7,958 nucleotides of DNA, from positions 2,630 to 10,587 of the forward strand of contig DCHJ01000010.1 in NCBI GenBank assembly GCA_002314805.1, given 5' to 3'. Positions 1 through 6,779 of the stretch are shown piece after piece (position 1 is the stretch's first letter; each line of letters opens with the position of its first letter). The position numbers and the translations under genes were made by a program. The DNA comes from Lachnospiraceae bacterium UBA1755. Its GTDB lineage: Bacteria; Bacillota; Clostridia; Lachnospirales; Lachnospiraceae. The notes below the pieces were generated by a model. That model was not told where the DNA came from and ran no database searches. It saw only the letters and a list, made by a program, of their open reading frames with translations.

Positions 1-1769
1 CCGTTGCACATCATCTCATCGGAATGAGCCACGCACGGATTATTCTTAAGCGCATCCTTGCAGAGAAGTCCGATCACCTTGGAGGCTGCTGCGCCTGCCT
101 GTGCTACCGTCTCCGGGATATCCTTAGGTCCCTGACATGTACCAGACAGATAAATACCTGCAGTAGGACTCTCTACCGGACGGAGCTTCGGATGAGCCTC
201 TGTGAAGAAATCATTTGTATCCATGCTTGCCGTAAGCATCGTCGCAAGCGGTCTTGCACTCTTATCAGGCTCGATCGCTGCCGCGAGGACAACAAGGTCT
301 GCATCGATATGGATCTGCTCGTTGGAGATAAGATCGCTGCCCTGTACCTTAAGGATCTTTCCTTCCGGACTTACCTTGCCGACCTGACCCTTGATGTAAT
401 GCACGCCGTACTCTTCAACGGCTCTGCGATAGAACTCATCAAAGGCCTTGCCCGGAGTCCTCACATCGATATAGAACACATAGACCTCCGTATCCGGATA
501 CTTGTCTCTGATAAGCATTGCATGCTTGGCCGTATACATACAGCAGATCTTGGAGCAGTACTCTTTACCCTTGCGGGCACCTGCCGAGCATCTTGATCCC
601 ACACACTGTACGAATACTATGGTATGCGGGTGCGCACCGTCAGACGGTCTCAGCAGAGTACCTCCTGTAGGTCCTGCCGCATTCATGAGACGCTCAAGCT
701 CAAGCGATGTGACAACATCCCTGGACTGACTGTAGGCATACTCGTCAAACTTATCCATACTGATAGGGTTGAAGCCTGTGGCAACAACGATCGCGCCGTA
801 CTTCTCTTCAATGACTTCATCCTTCTGCGTATAATCGATAGCACCTGCGGTACATACCTTTGAGCATACTCCGCACTTTCCGTTCTTAAGCATGTTGCAG
901 TAGTCCGGATCGATCGTGGCTACCTTCGGGACTGCCTGCGCAAACGGGATATAGATGGCACTTCTGTTATTAAGTCCCAGATTGAATTCATTCGGTACCT
1001 TCTTCTGCGGGCACTTCTCTGTGCAGAGGCCGCAGCCGGTACATACATCTTCCTTCACAAACCTTGCATGCTTTGTGATCTTTACATCAAAATTTCCTAC
1101 GAAACCGTTGACTTCTGTTACTTCACTGTATGAGTATATCTTTATCTTATCGTTCTGACCCGCATCGACCATCTTGGGTGTGAGGATGCATGCCGCACAG
1201 TCAAGAGTCGGGAATGTCTTGTCTATCTGAGTCATCTTGCCGCCGATAGTCGGCTTCTTCTCAACTATATCAACAGGAAAGCCTGCATCTGCAATATCAA
1301 GCGCCGTCTGGATACCTGCGATACCGCCGCCGATGACAAGGGCTCTCTTGGTCACAGGTGTCTCACCTGCTGTAAGGGGTGCGTTAAGATTGACCTTGGC
1401 TACAGCAGTACGTCCGAGGACGATCGCCTTTTCAGTACCGGTTGCCTTATCCTTATGTACCCATGAGCATTGCTCACGGATATTTGCGATCTCAACCATA
1501 TATGGGTTGATACCTGCTTTTTCTGCTGTCTTTCTGAAGGTTGCCTCATGCATTCTGGGCGAGCATGAACAGATCACAACACCTGTGAGCTTATACTCCT
1601 TAATTGTATCCGTGATCATGTCCTGTCCGGCCTGCGAACACATATACTGATAGTTGGTGGAGAATACAACGCCCGGCTCCTTCTTAAGAGCTTCGGATAC
1701 TGCTTCAACATCTACAGTTGCCGCAATATTGCTTCCGCACCAGCATACAAATACGCCAATTCTCTGCAT
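1..1769 (-). CDS. hdrA: HdrA-type FAD/iron-sulfur subunit of a heterodisulfide-reductase-like complex (C-terminus cut off by window edge)
   Basis: In the HdrABC family HdrA is the cytoplasmic flavin subunit that distributes (bifurcates) electrons. About 589 residues are visible. The N-terminal HdrA domain has C9/C11 (CWCG), C44, a SCSPRMHE block at 68-75 and C101 in EQCSW. A dinucleotide-binding GGGIAG at 147-152 begins the thioredoxin-reductase-like FAD domain, followed by DCAACILTPKM at 190-200. An inserted ferredoxin has C243/C246/C249/C253 and C291/C299/C302/C306. QCVGSRC at 388-394 is a family hallmark. The frame stays open to base 3 and ends in MMCNG, where the C-terminal ferredoxin should begin, so roughly 60-70 residues are probably missing. 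The ATG at 1769 follows AGGAGG by six bases and lies 12 bases after hdrC. Family assignment is firm. The physiological substrate is not: heterodisulfide itself is unlikely outside methanogens. QmoA is a relative, but the adjacent hdrB and hdrC favour an HdrABC complex. Confidence 0.95.
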   Translation of the reverse strand, partial: MQRIGVFVCWCGSNIAATVDVEAVSEALKKEPGVVFSTNYQYMCSQAGQDMITDTIKEYKLTGVVICSCSPRMHEATFRKTAEKAGINPYMVEIANIREQCSWVHKDKATGTEKAIVLGRTAVAKVNLNAPLTAGETPVTKRALVIGGGIAGIQTALDIADAGFPVDIVEKKPTIGGKMTQIDKTFPTLDCAACILTPKMVDAGQNDKIKIYSYSEVTEVNGFVGNFDVKITKHARFVKEDVCTGCGLCTEKCPQKKVPNEFNLGLNNRSAIYIPFAQAVPKVATIDPDYCNMLKNGKCGVCSKVCTAGAIDYTQKDEVIEEKYGAIVVATGFNPISMDKFDEYAYSQSRDVVTSLELERLMNAAGPTGGTLLRPSDGAHPHTIVFVQCVGSRCSAGARKGKEYCSKICCMYTAKHAMLIRDKYPDTEVYVFYIDVRTPGKAFDEFYRRAVEEYGVHYIKGQVGKVSPEGKILKVQGSDLISNEQIHIDADLVVLAAAIEPDKSARPLATMLTASMDTNDFFTEAHPKLRPVESPTAGIYLSGTCQGPKDIPETVAQAGAAASKVIGLLCKDALKNNPCVAHSDEMMCN

Positions 1770-1781
1770 CGTTTTCCTCCT

Positions 1782-2174
1782 TTACTTTTTATATTTTCTT
1801 AATGCACTTACTAAAAGCTGCTGTGGTGTCTCATCATCAAGAAATGCCGGGATATCGTCAGGTGTGAGGCGATCGCCGCCCTGTCTGCGCTCTGCGGCAA
1901 GCCTTATTGCTTCAACAAGCTTTGCAGGCTCCACTTCACGCGGACACCTGTCTACACATGCAAAGCAGGAAAGGCACTTAAACATTGATTCCGACTTAAG
2001 GAGCGGCTCTATATTTCCGGTCTCCACCATATATACGAACTGATGCGGATGATATTCCATCTCATCATATGACGGGCAGGTTGCCGAGCACTTGCCGCAG
2101 CGCATGCACTTTCTCGGATTGACTCCGCTGATCAGCTGTATTTCCTCACGAAGGTTCTCATTAGCCTTATTCAT
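1782..2174 (-). CDS. hdrC: HdrC-type 4Fe-4S electron-transfer subunit
   Basis: The product is a 130-residue soluble ferredoxin-like protein. Two complete [4Fe-4S] motifs are visible: C23-x2-C26-x2-C29-x3-C33-P and C67-x2-C70-x2-C73-x3-C77-P. This is the HdrC arrangement, which passes electrons from HdrA to the catalytic HdrB. It is shorter than methanogen HdrC, mainly through short ends, and no membrane segment is present, so a cytoplasmic complex is expected. The ATG at 2174 overlaps the hdrB stop as ATGA, with GGAGG about eight bases upstream, so translational coupling to hdrB is likely. hdrA follows after 12 bases. GlpC-like or TfrB N-terminal iron-sulfur proteins look similar in isolation. 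The flanking hdrB and hdrA decide the call. Confidence 0.93.
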   Translation of the reverse strand: MNKANENLREEIQLISGVNPRKCMRCGKCSATCPSYDEMEYHPHQFVYMVETGNIEPLLKSESMFKCLSCFACVDRCPREVEPAKLVEAIRLAAERRQGGDRLTPDDIPAFLDDETPQQLLVSALRKYKK

Positions 2175-2959
2175 GCCTTTACCTCCTTTACACCAAGTGC
2201 TTCAGCAAGAAGCTCTGTGAAATATACAACAGGAAGCACCGAACCATTCTTCACAAGATTATACCTGCAGAGCGGGCATGCTGTTACTATCATCTCTGCG
2301 CCGTTATTGGCTGCACTGTCAGATACAGTATTGCTCTTCTTCCTCGAGAGCTCAGGATCTTCCAAAGTAACATATCCTCCGCAGCATTCATTTCTGTACG
2401 CATAGATGACCGGCTCAGCTCCGAGGGCCCTGATGAGATCCTCCATGATCTGTGGATTCTCGGGATCATCCATAGCCATCACCTTTGCAGGACGCAGGAG
2501 AAGACAGCCATAGTATGCTGCGATCTTCTTACCTGTGAGAGGATTGACCACACGCTCCCTGATCCGGTCAAAGCCGACAAGGTCACGGAGCATCTCAAGG
2601 TAATGATATACCTGTGCAGTACCGTCATAGGCTTCTTCTTCGCCCATATAGTTATTAACCTTAAAAGCAAACTCCTCATCATTCTGCATTGCATAATTTG
2701 TCTGCCTGATCACGTTATGACAGGCAGAGCATACAGATACAAGAGGCTGATCCTTCTTCTTTGCAGCAGCAAGTGCTCTCACTGATGAGAGCTTTGTAGC
2801 TATCTCATCCCGCGATGCAGTGAATACACCTCCGCAGCACTGCCACTCTTCGATCTCCTCGAGCTCTATGCCAAGAGCAAGCGCACTTCTTCTGGCATAT
2901 TCATCCAGATCCTTTGCCTTATTCTTCAGTGTACAGCCCGGAAAGTAACTAAGTTTCAT
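2171..2959 (-). CDS. hdrB: HdrB-type catalytic subunit with two CCG domains
   Basis: HdrB holds paired non-cubane [4Fe-4S] clusters that cleave disulfides in methanogens, and similar CCG domains occur in thiol:fumarate reductase TfrB and in SdhE. The 262-residue product has two full CCG sets: C9, C41-C42, C77-x2-C80 and C152, C192-C193, C228-x2-C231. The spacings (31/34 and 39/34 residues) fall in the family range, so both cluster sites look intact. The start chosen is the ATG at 2959, giving MKLSYFPGC, because AAAGGGG lies six bases upstream and family proteins begin just before the FPGC block. The frame extends to an ATG at 3010 inside fumC, but that one lacks a ribosome site. The gene lies 19 bases after fumC and overlaps hdrC by four bases. 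The family is clear. The real oxidant (heterodisulfide-like thiol, fumarate via a partner, or other) is unknown. Confidence 0.93.
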   Translation of the reverse strand: MKLSYFPGCTLKNKAKDLDEYARRSALALGIELEEIEEWQCCGGVFTASRDEIATKLSSVRALAAAKKKDQPLVSVCSACHNVIRQTNYAMQNDEEFAFKVNNYMGEEEAYDGTAQVYHYLEMLRDLVGFDRIRERVVNPLTGKKIAAYYGCLLLRPAKVMAMDDPENPQIMEDLIRALGAEPVIYAYRNECCGGYVTLEDPELSRKKSNTVSDSAANNGAEMIVTACPLCRYNLVKNGSVLPVVYFTELLAEALGVKEVKA

Positions 2960-2978
2960 CTTTTTCCCCTTTATGTCG

Positions 2979-4355
2979 TTATACCATCTCTTCCGGATGG
3001 AATACCTCATCGAATTTTTCTGGTGTCAGGAATCCAAGCTCTGTGCATGCTTCCTTAAGTGACTTATTCTCCTTATATGCCTTCTTTGCCGTGATCGCCG
3101 CATTCTCATATCCGATATACGGATTGAGTGCCGTAACGAGCATAAGTGAGTTATAAAGATTATCATGCATCTTGTCCCTGTTGGCCGTGATCCCCACTGC
3201 ACAGTTCTTGTTAAAGGATGCTATAGACTCTGCAAGAAGTCTTGCTGACTGAAGGAAGTTGTATGCAATTACCGGCATGAAAACATTAAGCTCAAAATTT
3301 CCCTGTGATGCGCCGAAGCCCACCGCAGTATCATTGCCCATGACCTGAACAGCTACCATCGTAACTGCCTCACACTGAGTAGGATTTACCTTGCCCGGCA
3401 TAATTGACGAACCTGGCTCGTTCTCCGGGATATGTATCTCTCCAAGACCGAGTCTCGGTCCTGAAGCCAGCCAGCGCACATCATTGGCGATCTTCATCAT
3501 ATCTGCAGCCAGAGCCTTGAGCGCACCATGTGCAAACACGATCTCATCCTTGGATGTAAGAGCATGGAATTTGTTTGGTGCCGTCCTGAACTTCCTGCCG
3601 GTTATCCTGCTGACCTCTTCTGCCACCATTTCGTCAAAGCCGGCCGGCGCATTGAGTCCTGTACCGACTGCGGTGCCTCCGAGCGCAAGCTCCTTAAGCG
3701 GTTCACATGCCAGAGCTATCAGTTCAAGATCCCTTTCAAGGCTGGCTCTCCATCCGCTGATCTCCTGTGAAAATGAGATGGGGACAGCATCCTGCAGGTG
3801 TGTACGTCCGCTCTTTACTATACCTTCATTTTCCTTCTCAAGTCTCCTGAAGGTCTCGATAAGCTTCTTGACCTCCGGTACCAGCTTATCCTCAACGGAT
3901 ACCACAGCAGCAATGTGCATTGCTGTCGGGAAGGTATCATTGGAAGACTGGCTCATGTTGACATCATCATTCGGATGCAGCAGCTTTTCTCCTGCGATCC
4001 TGTTGCCTCTGTTGGCAATTACCTCGTTGGCATTCATATTGGACTGTGTACCCGAGCCCGTCTGCCATACCACCAGCGGGAAGTGATCAATGAGCAGGTC
4101 AGCCATTACTTCATCACAGGCCTGACAGATAAGCTGCAGCTTACGGTCAGTCATTTTTTCCGGCTTAAGCCTGTTGTTCGTGATCGCAGCAGCCTTCTTG
4201 AGGACTCCGAAAGCTCTCAGGATGTAGAGCGGCATTGTCTCTATCCCCGTGCCGATCTGAAAATTCTCATGGCTTCTCTGAGTCTGTGCACCCCAGTACA
4301 TATCTGCGGGCACCTGCATCTCTCCCATGGAGTCATGCTCTATTCTGTATTCCAT
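2979..4355 (-). CDS. fumC: Class II fumarate hydratase (fumarase C)
   Basis: Fumarase interconverts L-malate and fumarate in the cytoplasm. The class II enzyme is a homotetramer without an iron-sulfur cluster. The 458-residue product has the usual length and blocks: TGSGTQSNMN, LHPNDDVN (second-site region), SGRTHLQD with the catalytic-region His186, and the superfamily signature GSSIMPGKVNP at 315-325 with Ser317 on the catalytic loop. GKVNPTQCE after GSSIMP is the fumarase form; aspartases typically have AKVNP. The start is placed at the ATG at 4355 (MEYRIEHDSMGE), with GGAG six bases upstream, matching the common N-terminus of the family. In-frame ATG (4367) and GTG (4391) codons upstream lack good ribosome sites. 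It follows the MDH gene by 183 bases and precedes hdrB by 19, suggesting fumarate made here is linked to the Hdr proteins. Confidence 0.95.
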   Translation of the reverse strand: MEYRIEHDSMGEMQVPADMYWGAQTQRSHENFQIGTGIETMPLYILRAFGVLKKAAAITNNRLKPEKMTDRKLQLICQACDEVMADLLIDHFPLVVWQTGSGTQSNMNANEVIANRGNRIAGEKLLHPNDDVNMSQSSNDTFPTAMHIAAVVSVEDKLVPEVKKLIETFRRLEKENEGIVKSGRTHLQDAVPISFSQEISGWRASLERDLELIALACEPLKELALGGTAVGTGLNAPAGFDEMVAEEVSRITGRKFRTAPNKFHALTSKDEIVFAHGALKALAADMMKIANDVRWLASGPRLGLGEIHIPENEPGSSIMPGKVNPTQCEAVTMVAVQVMGNDTAVGFGASQGNFELNVFMPVIAYNFLQSARLLAESIASFNKNCAVGITANRDKMHDNLYNSLMLVTALNPYIGYENAAITAKKAYKENKSLKEACTELGFLTPEKFDEVFHPEEMV

Positions 4356-4370
4356 ATTATTCTCCATTCC

Positions 4371-4389
4371 GCCGCCTTCCGCCGGCGGC
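4371..4389 (-). promoter_or_regulatory. GC-rich hairpin immediately upstream of the fumC ribosome site
   Basis: GCCGCC (4371-4376) pairs with GGCGGC (4384-4389) across a seven-base loop; a shorter alternative CCGCCGGCGG fold exists within it. The element sits about five bases before the GGAG ribosome site of fumC and is much more GC-rich than the rest of the spacer. It could slow translation or protect a processed mRNA end. It has no U-run, so it is not an intrinsic terminator. The role is inferred only. Confidence 0.3.
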
Positions 4390-4495
4390 ACAAATTGCGA
4401 TAAAAGAACAGTATTCCTTCACACTATTCTCCTGCTCGCAGATAAAGTTATTGTCTTCCCGGCCATCTCTGCGGGTCTGACTGTGGTGCTTGAGG

Positions 4496-4512
4496 ATACC
4501 GCAGGACGGTAT
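4496..4512. repeat. Short inverted repeat in the mdh-fumC spacer
   Basis: ATACCG and CGGTAT flank a five-base loop, about 27 bases after the MDH stop codon. A six-base stem with no following U-run on the minus strand is too weak for a terminator. The rest of this 183-base spacer (4356-4538) shows no convincing promoter, RNA motif or small gene, so read-through from mdh to fumC is the simplest reading. Confidence 0.25.
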
Positions 4513-4538
4513 TATTTCTCACTCATTCCTATAGACTG

Positions 4539-5486
4539 TCATTTAAGGTCAAGACCTGCGATTATCTCCTTAAGCTTGTTGGCGCTCGCATGGAGAAGCT
4601 TCATCTCCTCCGGATTAAGAGGAAGTATGATCTTGTTCTTGACTCCCGGGGCGCTTACGATAGTAGGCAATGAAAGTGCCACATCAGAGATCCCGTACTC
4701 TCCGTTGAGCACGGTCGACAGATCCTGGATCGTATTCTGTGAGCTCTGGAGACATTCACAGAGATAGCATACCAGCACAGCCACAGCATAGAAGGTAGCA
4801 CCCTTTCTCTTGATGATATAGCTTCCGCTGTTGCGTACATAGTCAAGAGTCTCTTCTCTGTTGATAGGCTCCAGCTTGTTATAATTGTTAAGGAGATACT
4901 CATTGTATACTGCTGCCGGCACGTTGGCTATATCAAGACATGACCACGGAATAAAGGATGTATCTCCGTGCTCTCCGAGCACATGCGCATTGACATTAGT
5001 CGGATTTACATGGTAATGATCTGCAAGACGCTCATGGAGACGTGCACTGTCAAGGATGGTACCTGAACCGATGATCCTCTCCTGCGGGATACCCGAATAC
5101 TTCGTAAATACATAGGTAAGGATATCAACCGGGTTGCTGACTATCACATAGATAGCATCAGGTGCAGCCTTTGTGATCTGCGGCATGATTTCGAGCAATA
5201 TATCTGTATTGATCTTTGCAAGGTCAAGTCGTGACTGGCCCGGCTTTCTTCCGATTCCCGATGTGATGATAACGATATTGGAACCGACAGCATCAGGGTA
5301 GTCGCCTGAACGTATCACAGTAGGTGACACAAAGGAAGCTCCCTGTCTGATATCACACGCCTCTCCGTCAGCCTTATCCCTGTTGATATCAATAAGGACG
5401 ATCTCCGATGCCGCAGTTCTGACTGTCAGAGCGTAAGCAATTGTTGCACCTACATTTCCGGCACCGATAATAGTTATTTTGCTCAT
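4539..5486 (-). CDS. NAD-dependent LDH-like malate dehydrogenase (lactate dehydrogenase fold with MDH-type specificity residue)
   Basis: The 315-residue product is of the L-lactate/malate dehydrogenase family. Visible are the NAD-binding GAGNVG at 8-13, Asp33 ending beta-2 (NAD rather than NADP), active-site-loop Arg86 (LDH Arg109), Asn118 (Asn140), Asp146 (Asp168), Arg149 (Arg171) and catalytic His173 in GEHGD (His195). The key residue is in the loop GIGRKPGQSR: Arg80 aligns with position 102, which is Gln in lactate dehydrogenases and Arg in malate dehydrogenases. I therefore read it as oxaloacetate/malate-specific, and the downstream fumarase fits. General similarity would still give the label L-lactate dehydrogenase, and only assay can settle the preference. 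The ATG at 5486 has AAAGGAG about ten bases upstream. The gene opens the left operon and has a Rex-like operator in its leader, so it is probably derepressed when NADH is high. Confidence 0.85.
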   Translation of the reverse strand: MSKITIIGAGNVGATIAYALTVRTAASEIVLIDINRDKADGEACDIRQGASFVSPTVIRSGDYPDAVGSNIVIITSGIGRKPGQSRLDLAKINTDILLEIMPQITKAAPDAIYVIVSNPVDILTYVFTKYSGIPQERIIGSGTILDSARLHERLADHYHVNPTNVNAHVLGEHGDTSFIPWSCLDIANVPAAVYNEYLLNNYNKLEPINREETLDYVRNSGSYIIKRKGATFYAVAVLVCYLCECLQSSQNTIQDLSTVLNGEYGISDVALSLPTIVSAPGVKNKIILPLNPEEMKLLHASANKLKEIIAGLDLK

Positions 5487-5518
5487 TTTATTTATTCTCC
5501 TTTACGCGCAAAAAATGC

Positions 5519-5534
5519 CAAACTATTTAGTTTG
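5519..5534. repeat. 16-base palindrome (possible second operator) in the mdh leader
   Basis: CAAACTATTTAGTTTG has perfect seven-base arms (5519-5525 and 5528-5534) around a two-base centre. It shares three bases with the left end of the Rex-like site and is followed by the ten-base palindrome GTTAATTAAC (5534-5543). Another imperfect copy, CTAAA-N4-TTTAG, lies at 5555-5568 over the proposed -10 box. This looks like a regulator binding site rather than a terminator, since the stem is AT-rich and short. Confidence 0.4.
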
Positions 5535-5549
5535 TTAATTAACTAACAT
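5532..5549. promoter_or_regulatory. Candidate Rex operator upstream of the malate dehydrogenase gene
   Basis: The sequence is TTGTTAATTAACTAACAT. The known Rex consensus is TTGTTAA-N4-TTAACAA. The left half matches 7 of 7 and the right half 5 of 7 at the correct four-base spacing. Rex is a repressor that leaves DNA at high NADH/NAD+ and commonly controls fermentation dehydrogenase genes in Bacillota. The site sits between the proposed -10 box and the ribosome site, a position suited to repression. No rex gene is in the window. Confidence 0.65.
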
Positions 5550-5561
5550 TCAGCCTAAAGT

Positions 5562-5590
5562 AGTTTAGCATTATGATGTACAAAAATCAA
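5562..5590 (-). promoter_or_regulatory. Possible sigma-A-type promoter for the mdh-fumC-hdrBCA operon
   Basis: Reading the minus strand, TTGATT (5585-5590) and TAAACT (5562-5567) are separated by 17 bases. Each box matches the -35/-10 consensus at four of six positions. Transcription would start near 5555, giving a leader of about 70 bases that contains the Rex-like site. It is the best pair in the AT-rich 129-base spacer, but the matches are modest. Confidence 0.35.
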
Positions 5591-5615
5591 TACAATTCAG
5601 TTGCTATTTCGGGTG

Positions 5616-6773
5616 TCATTGCGTATTCGGCATTTTACTGAAAAACTCAAGGATTTCTGCCTTGTTTGACGTCAAATTGCCTTGAGCAAAGCCGTCTTTT
5701 CCGCCTCCGCGTCCTCCAAGGGCAGCATTCATCGTCCTGATAAGCTCCCTTATGTCTTTTCCCCTGTCAATAACAGCATATTTATACTCTCCGTCAGTGC
5801 CTGCAAAGACACAGCATCTGCCCTCTGCCGATTCTGAGAGCATATCGCAGAGCTTCCTGACACCGTCGCTGCCAAGAGGTCCGGTAAATACCACAGGGTC
5901 CCTGCTGCCCCTGTATTCATCTGCCATATATCCGAAAAGCTTCTCTTCCAGTGCCGTACATGCGCCCTTAAGCCTGTAGTTTTCCTCCTTAAGCTTAACG
6001 ACTGCCTCTGCTGTGGCGGCAGGTCTTGCTGACAGTGCACGGCTGACCTCCTGATTCTGATCCCAGATCTGCGCAAGATAGTCCATCGCCCTTTTTCCGC
6101 ACAGCAGTTCAATACGCACTCCCTCTTTTATCTTCTGGACCGAAAGCATCTTCACAAGCCCCACCTCTCCCGATGAAGCCACATGTGTACCGCAGCAGGC
6201 GCATACATCTGCTCCGGGCCATTCAGTGATCCGTACTGCGCCGGTAAGCTCCTTTTTGGAACGGTATTCAAGAGCTGCAAGCTTTTCTTTATCCGGCCAT
6301 GTAATACTGACCTTATGGTCTTCCCACAGATATCTGTTGGCTTTTCTCTCGGTCTCCAGCACGTCTTCCCAGGATATATCGGTATCATAATCGATCTGAA
6401 TGATCTCAGAGCCCATGTGGAAGCCTACATTATTGCAGCCATACGCAGAGCAGAGCATACCGCTTACGATATGCTCGCCTGAATGCTGCTGCATATGATC
6501 AAACCGTCTGTCCCAGTCTATCGTACCCCTTACGGCAGTACCGGGGATAAGCTCAGCATCAGTGGTATGCACGATTTCTCCGCCCACATCGTGGACATCA
6601 AGTACTGCTGCGCCGCCCAGATACCCGTGATCTGCAGGCTGGCCTCCGCCTTCGGGATAAAAGCAGGTCCTGTCAAGCACCGTGAGCCACTTGTCACCCT
6701 TTCTTTCGCAGGAGACAACTGCTGCCTCAAAATCCTTCAGATAGGCATTGTCATAATAGAGCTTCTCCGTCAT
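5616..6773 (-). CDS. AlaX-type alanyl-tRNA editing protein with C-terminal DHHA1 domain
   Basis: Free-standing AlaX proteins resemble the editing half of alanyl-tRNA synthetase and hydrolyse Ser-tRNA(Ala) or Gly-tRNA(Ala). The 385-residue product has an N-terminal beta-barrel-like part with FYPEGGGQPAD (38-48). It then has the zinc/editing motif HSGEH (His97, His101), completed by Cys193 and His197 in CCGTHV, which is the H-x3-H...C-x3-H set of the synthetase. A likely coiled coil lies around 250-282, then a DHHA1 (C-Ala) domain with GGRGGGKDGFAQG at about 353-365. The length and DHHA1 domain make it a long AlaX. No aminoacylation domain is present, so it is not alaS. It starts six bases after the mscL stop with AAAGGA inside the mscL end, so co-translation is likely. 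No terminator was found after it. Exact tRNA or misacyl specificity is not evident. Confidence 0.9.
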   Translation of the reverse strand: MTEKLYYDNAYLKDFEAAVVSCERKGDKWLTVLDRTCFYPEGGGQPADHGYLGGAAVLDVHDVGGEIVHTTDAELIPGTAVRGTIDWDRRFDHMQQHSGEHIVSGMLCSAYGCNNVGFHMGSEIIQIDYDTDISWEDVLETERKANRYLWEDHKVSITWPDKEKLAALEYRSKKELTGAVRITEWPGADVCACCGTHVASSGEVGLVKMLSVQKIKEGVRIELLCGKRAMDYLAQIWDQNQEVSRALSARPAATAEAVVKLKEENYRLKGACTALEEKLFGYMADEYRGSRDPVVFTGPLGSDGVRKLCDMLSESAEGRCCVFAGTDGEYKYAVIDRGKDIRELIRTMNAALGGRGGGKDGFAQGNLTSNKAEILEFFSKMPNTQ

Positions 6774-6779
6774 AAATAC

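Noticed and set aside
24..1650. Several plus-strand open frames opposite hdrA
   Set aside because: The minus strand reads as continuous HdrA with all family motifs. The plus-strand frames have no protein-family features.
2960..3010. Earlier start for hdrB inside fumC
   Set aside because: The 17 extra residues are not family-like, no ribosome site precedes that ATG, and the ATG at 2959 has AAAGGGG at proper spacing.
4356..4391. GTG (4391) or ATG (4367) as fumC start
   Set aside because: The extra residues are a low-complexity translation of the GC hairpin. The ATG at 4355 has GGAG six bases upstream and gives the common family N-terminus.
3391..4403. Long plus-strand open frames (231 and 201 codons) opposite fumC
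   Set aside because: They are antisense to a fumarase with intact motifs, have no recognisable domains or ribosome sites, and are shadows of the codon pattern of fumC.
4496..4512. Intrinsic terminator between mdh and fumC
   Set aside because: The stem is only six pairs and no T-run follows in the direction of transcription.
5587..5615. Terminator after the AlaX gene
   Set aside because: No GC-rich stem followed by a T-run could be found on the minus strand. The T-rich stretch there has no stem in front of it, so read-through or factor-dependent ending is possible.
5616..6773. Alanyl-tRNA synthetase fragment or pseudogene
   Set aside because: It has its own start and ribosome site, intact editing residues and a DHHA1 end, the normal layout of a long AlaX protein, so it is not a broken alaS.
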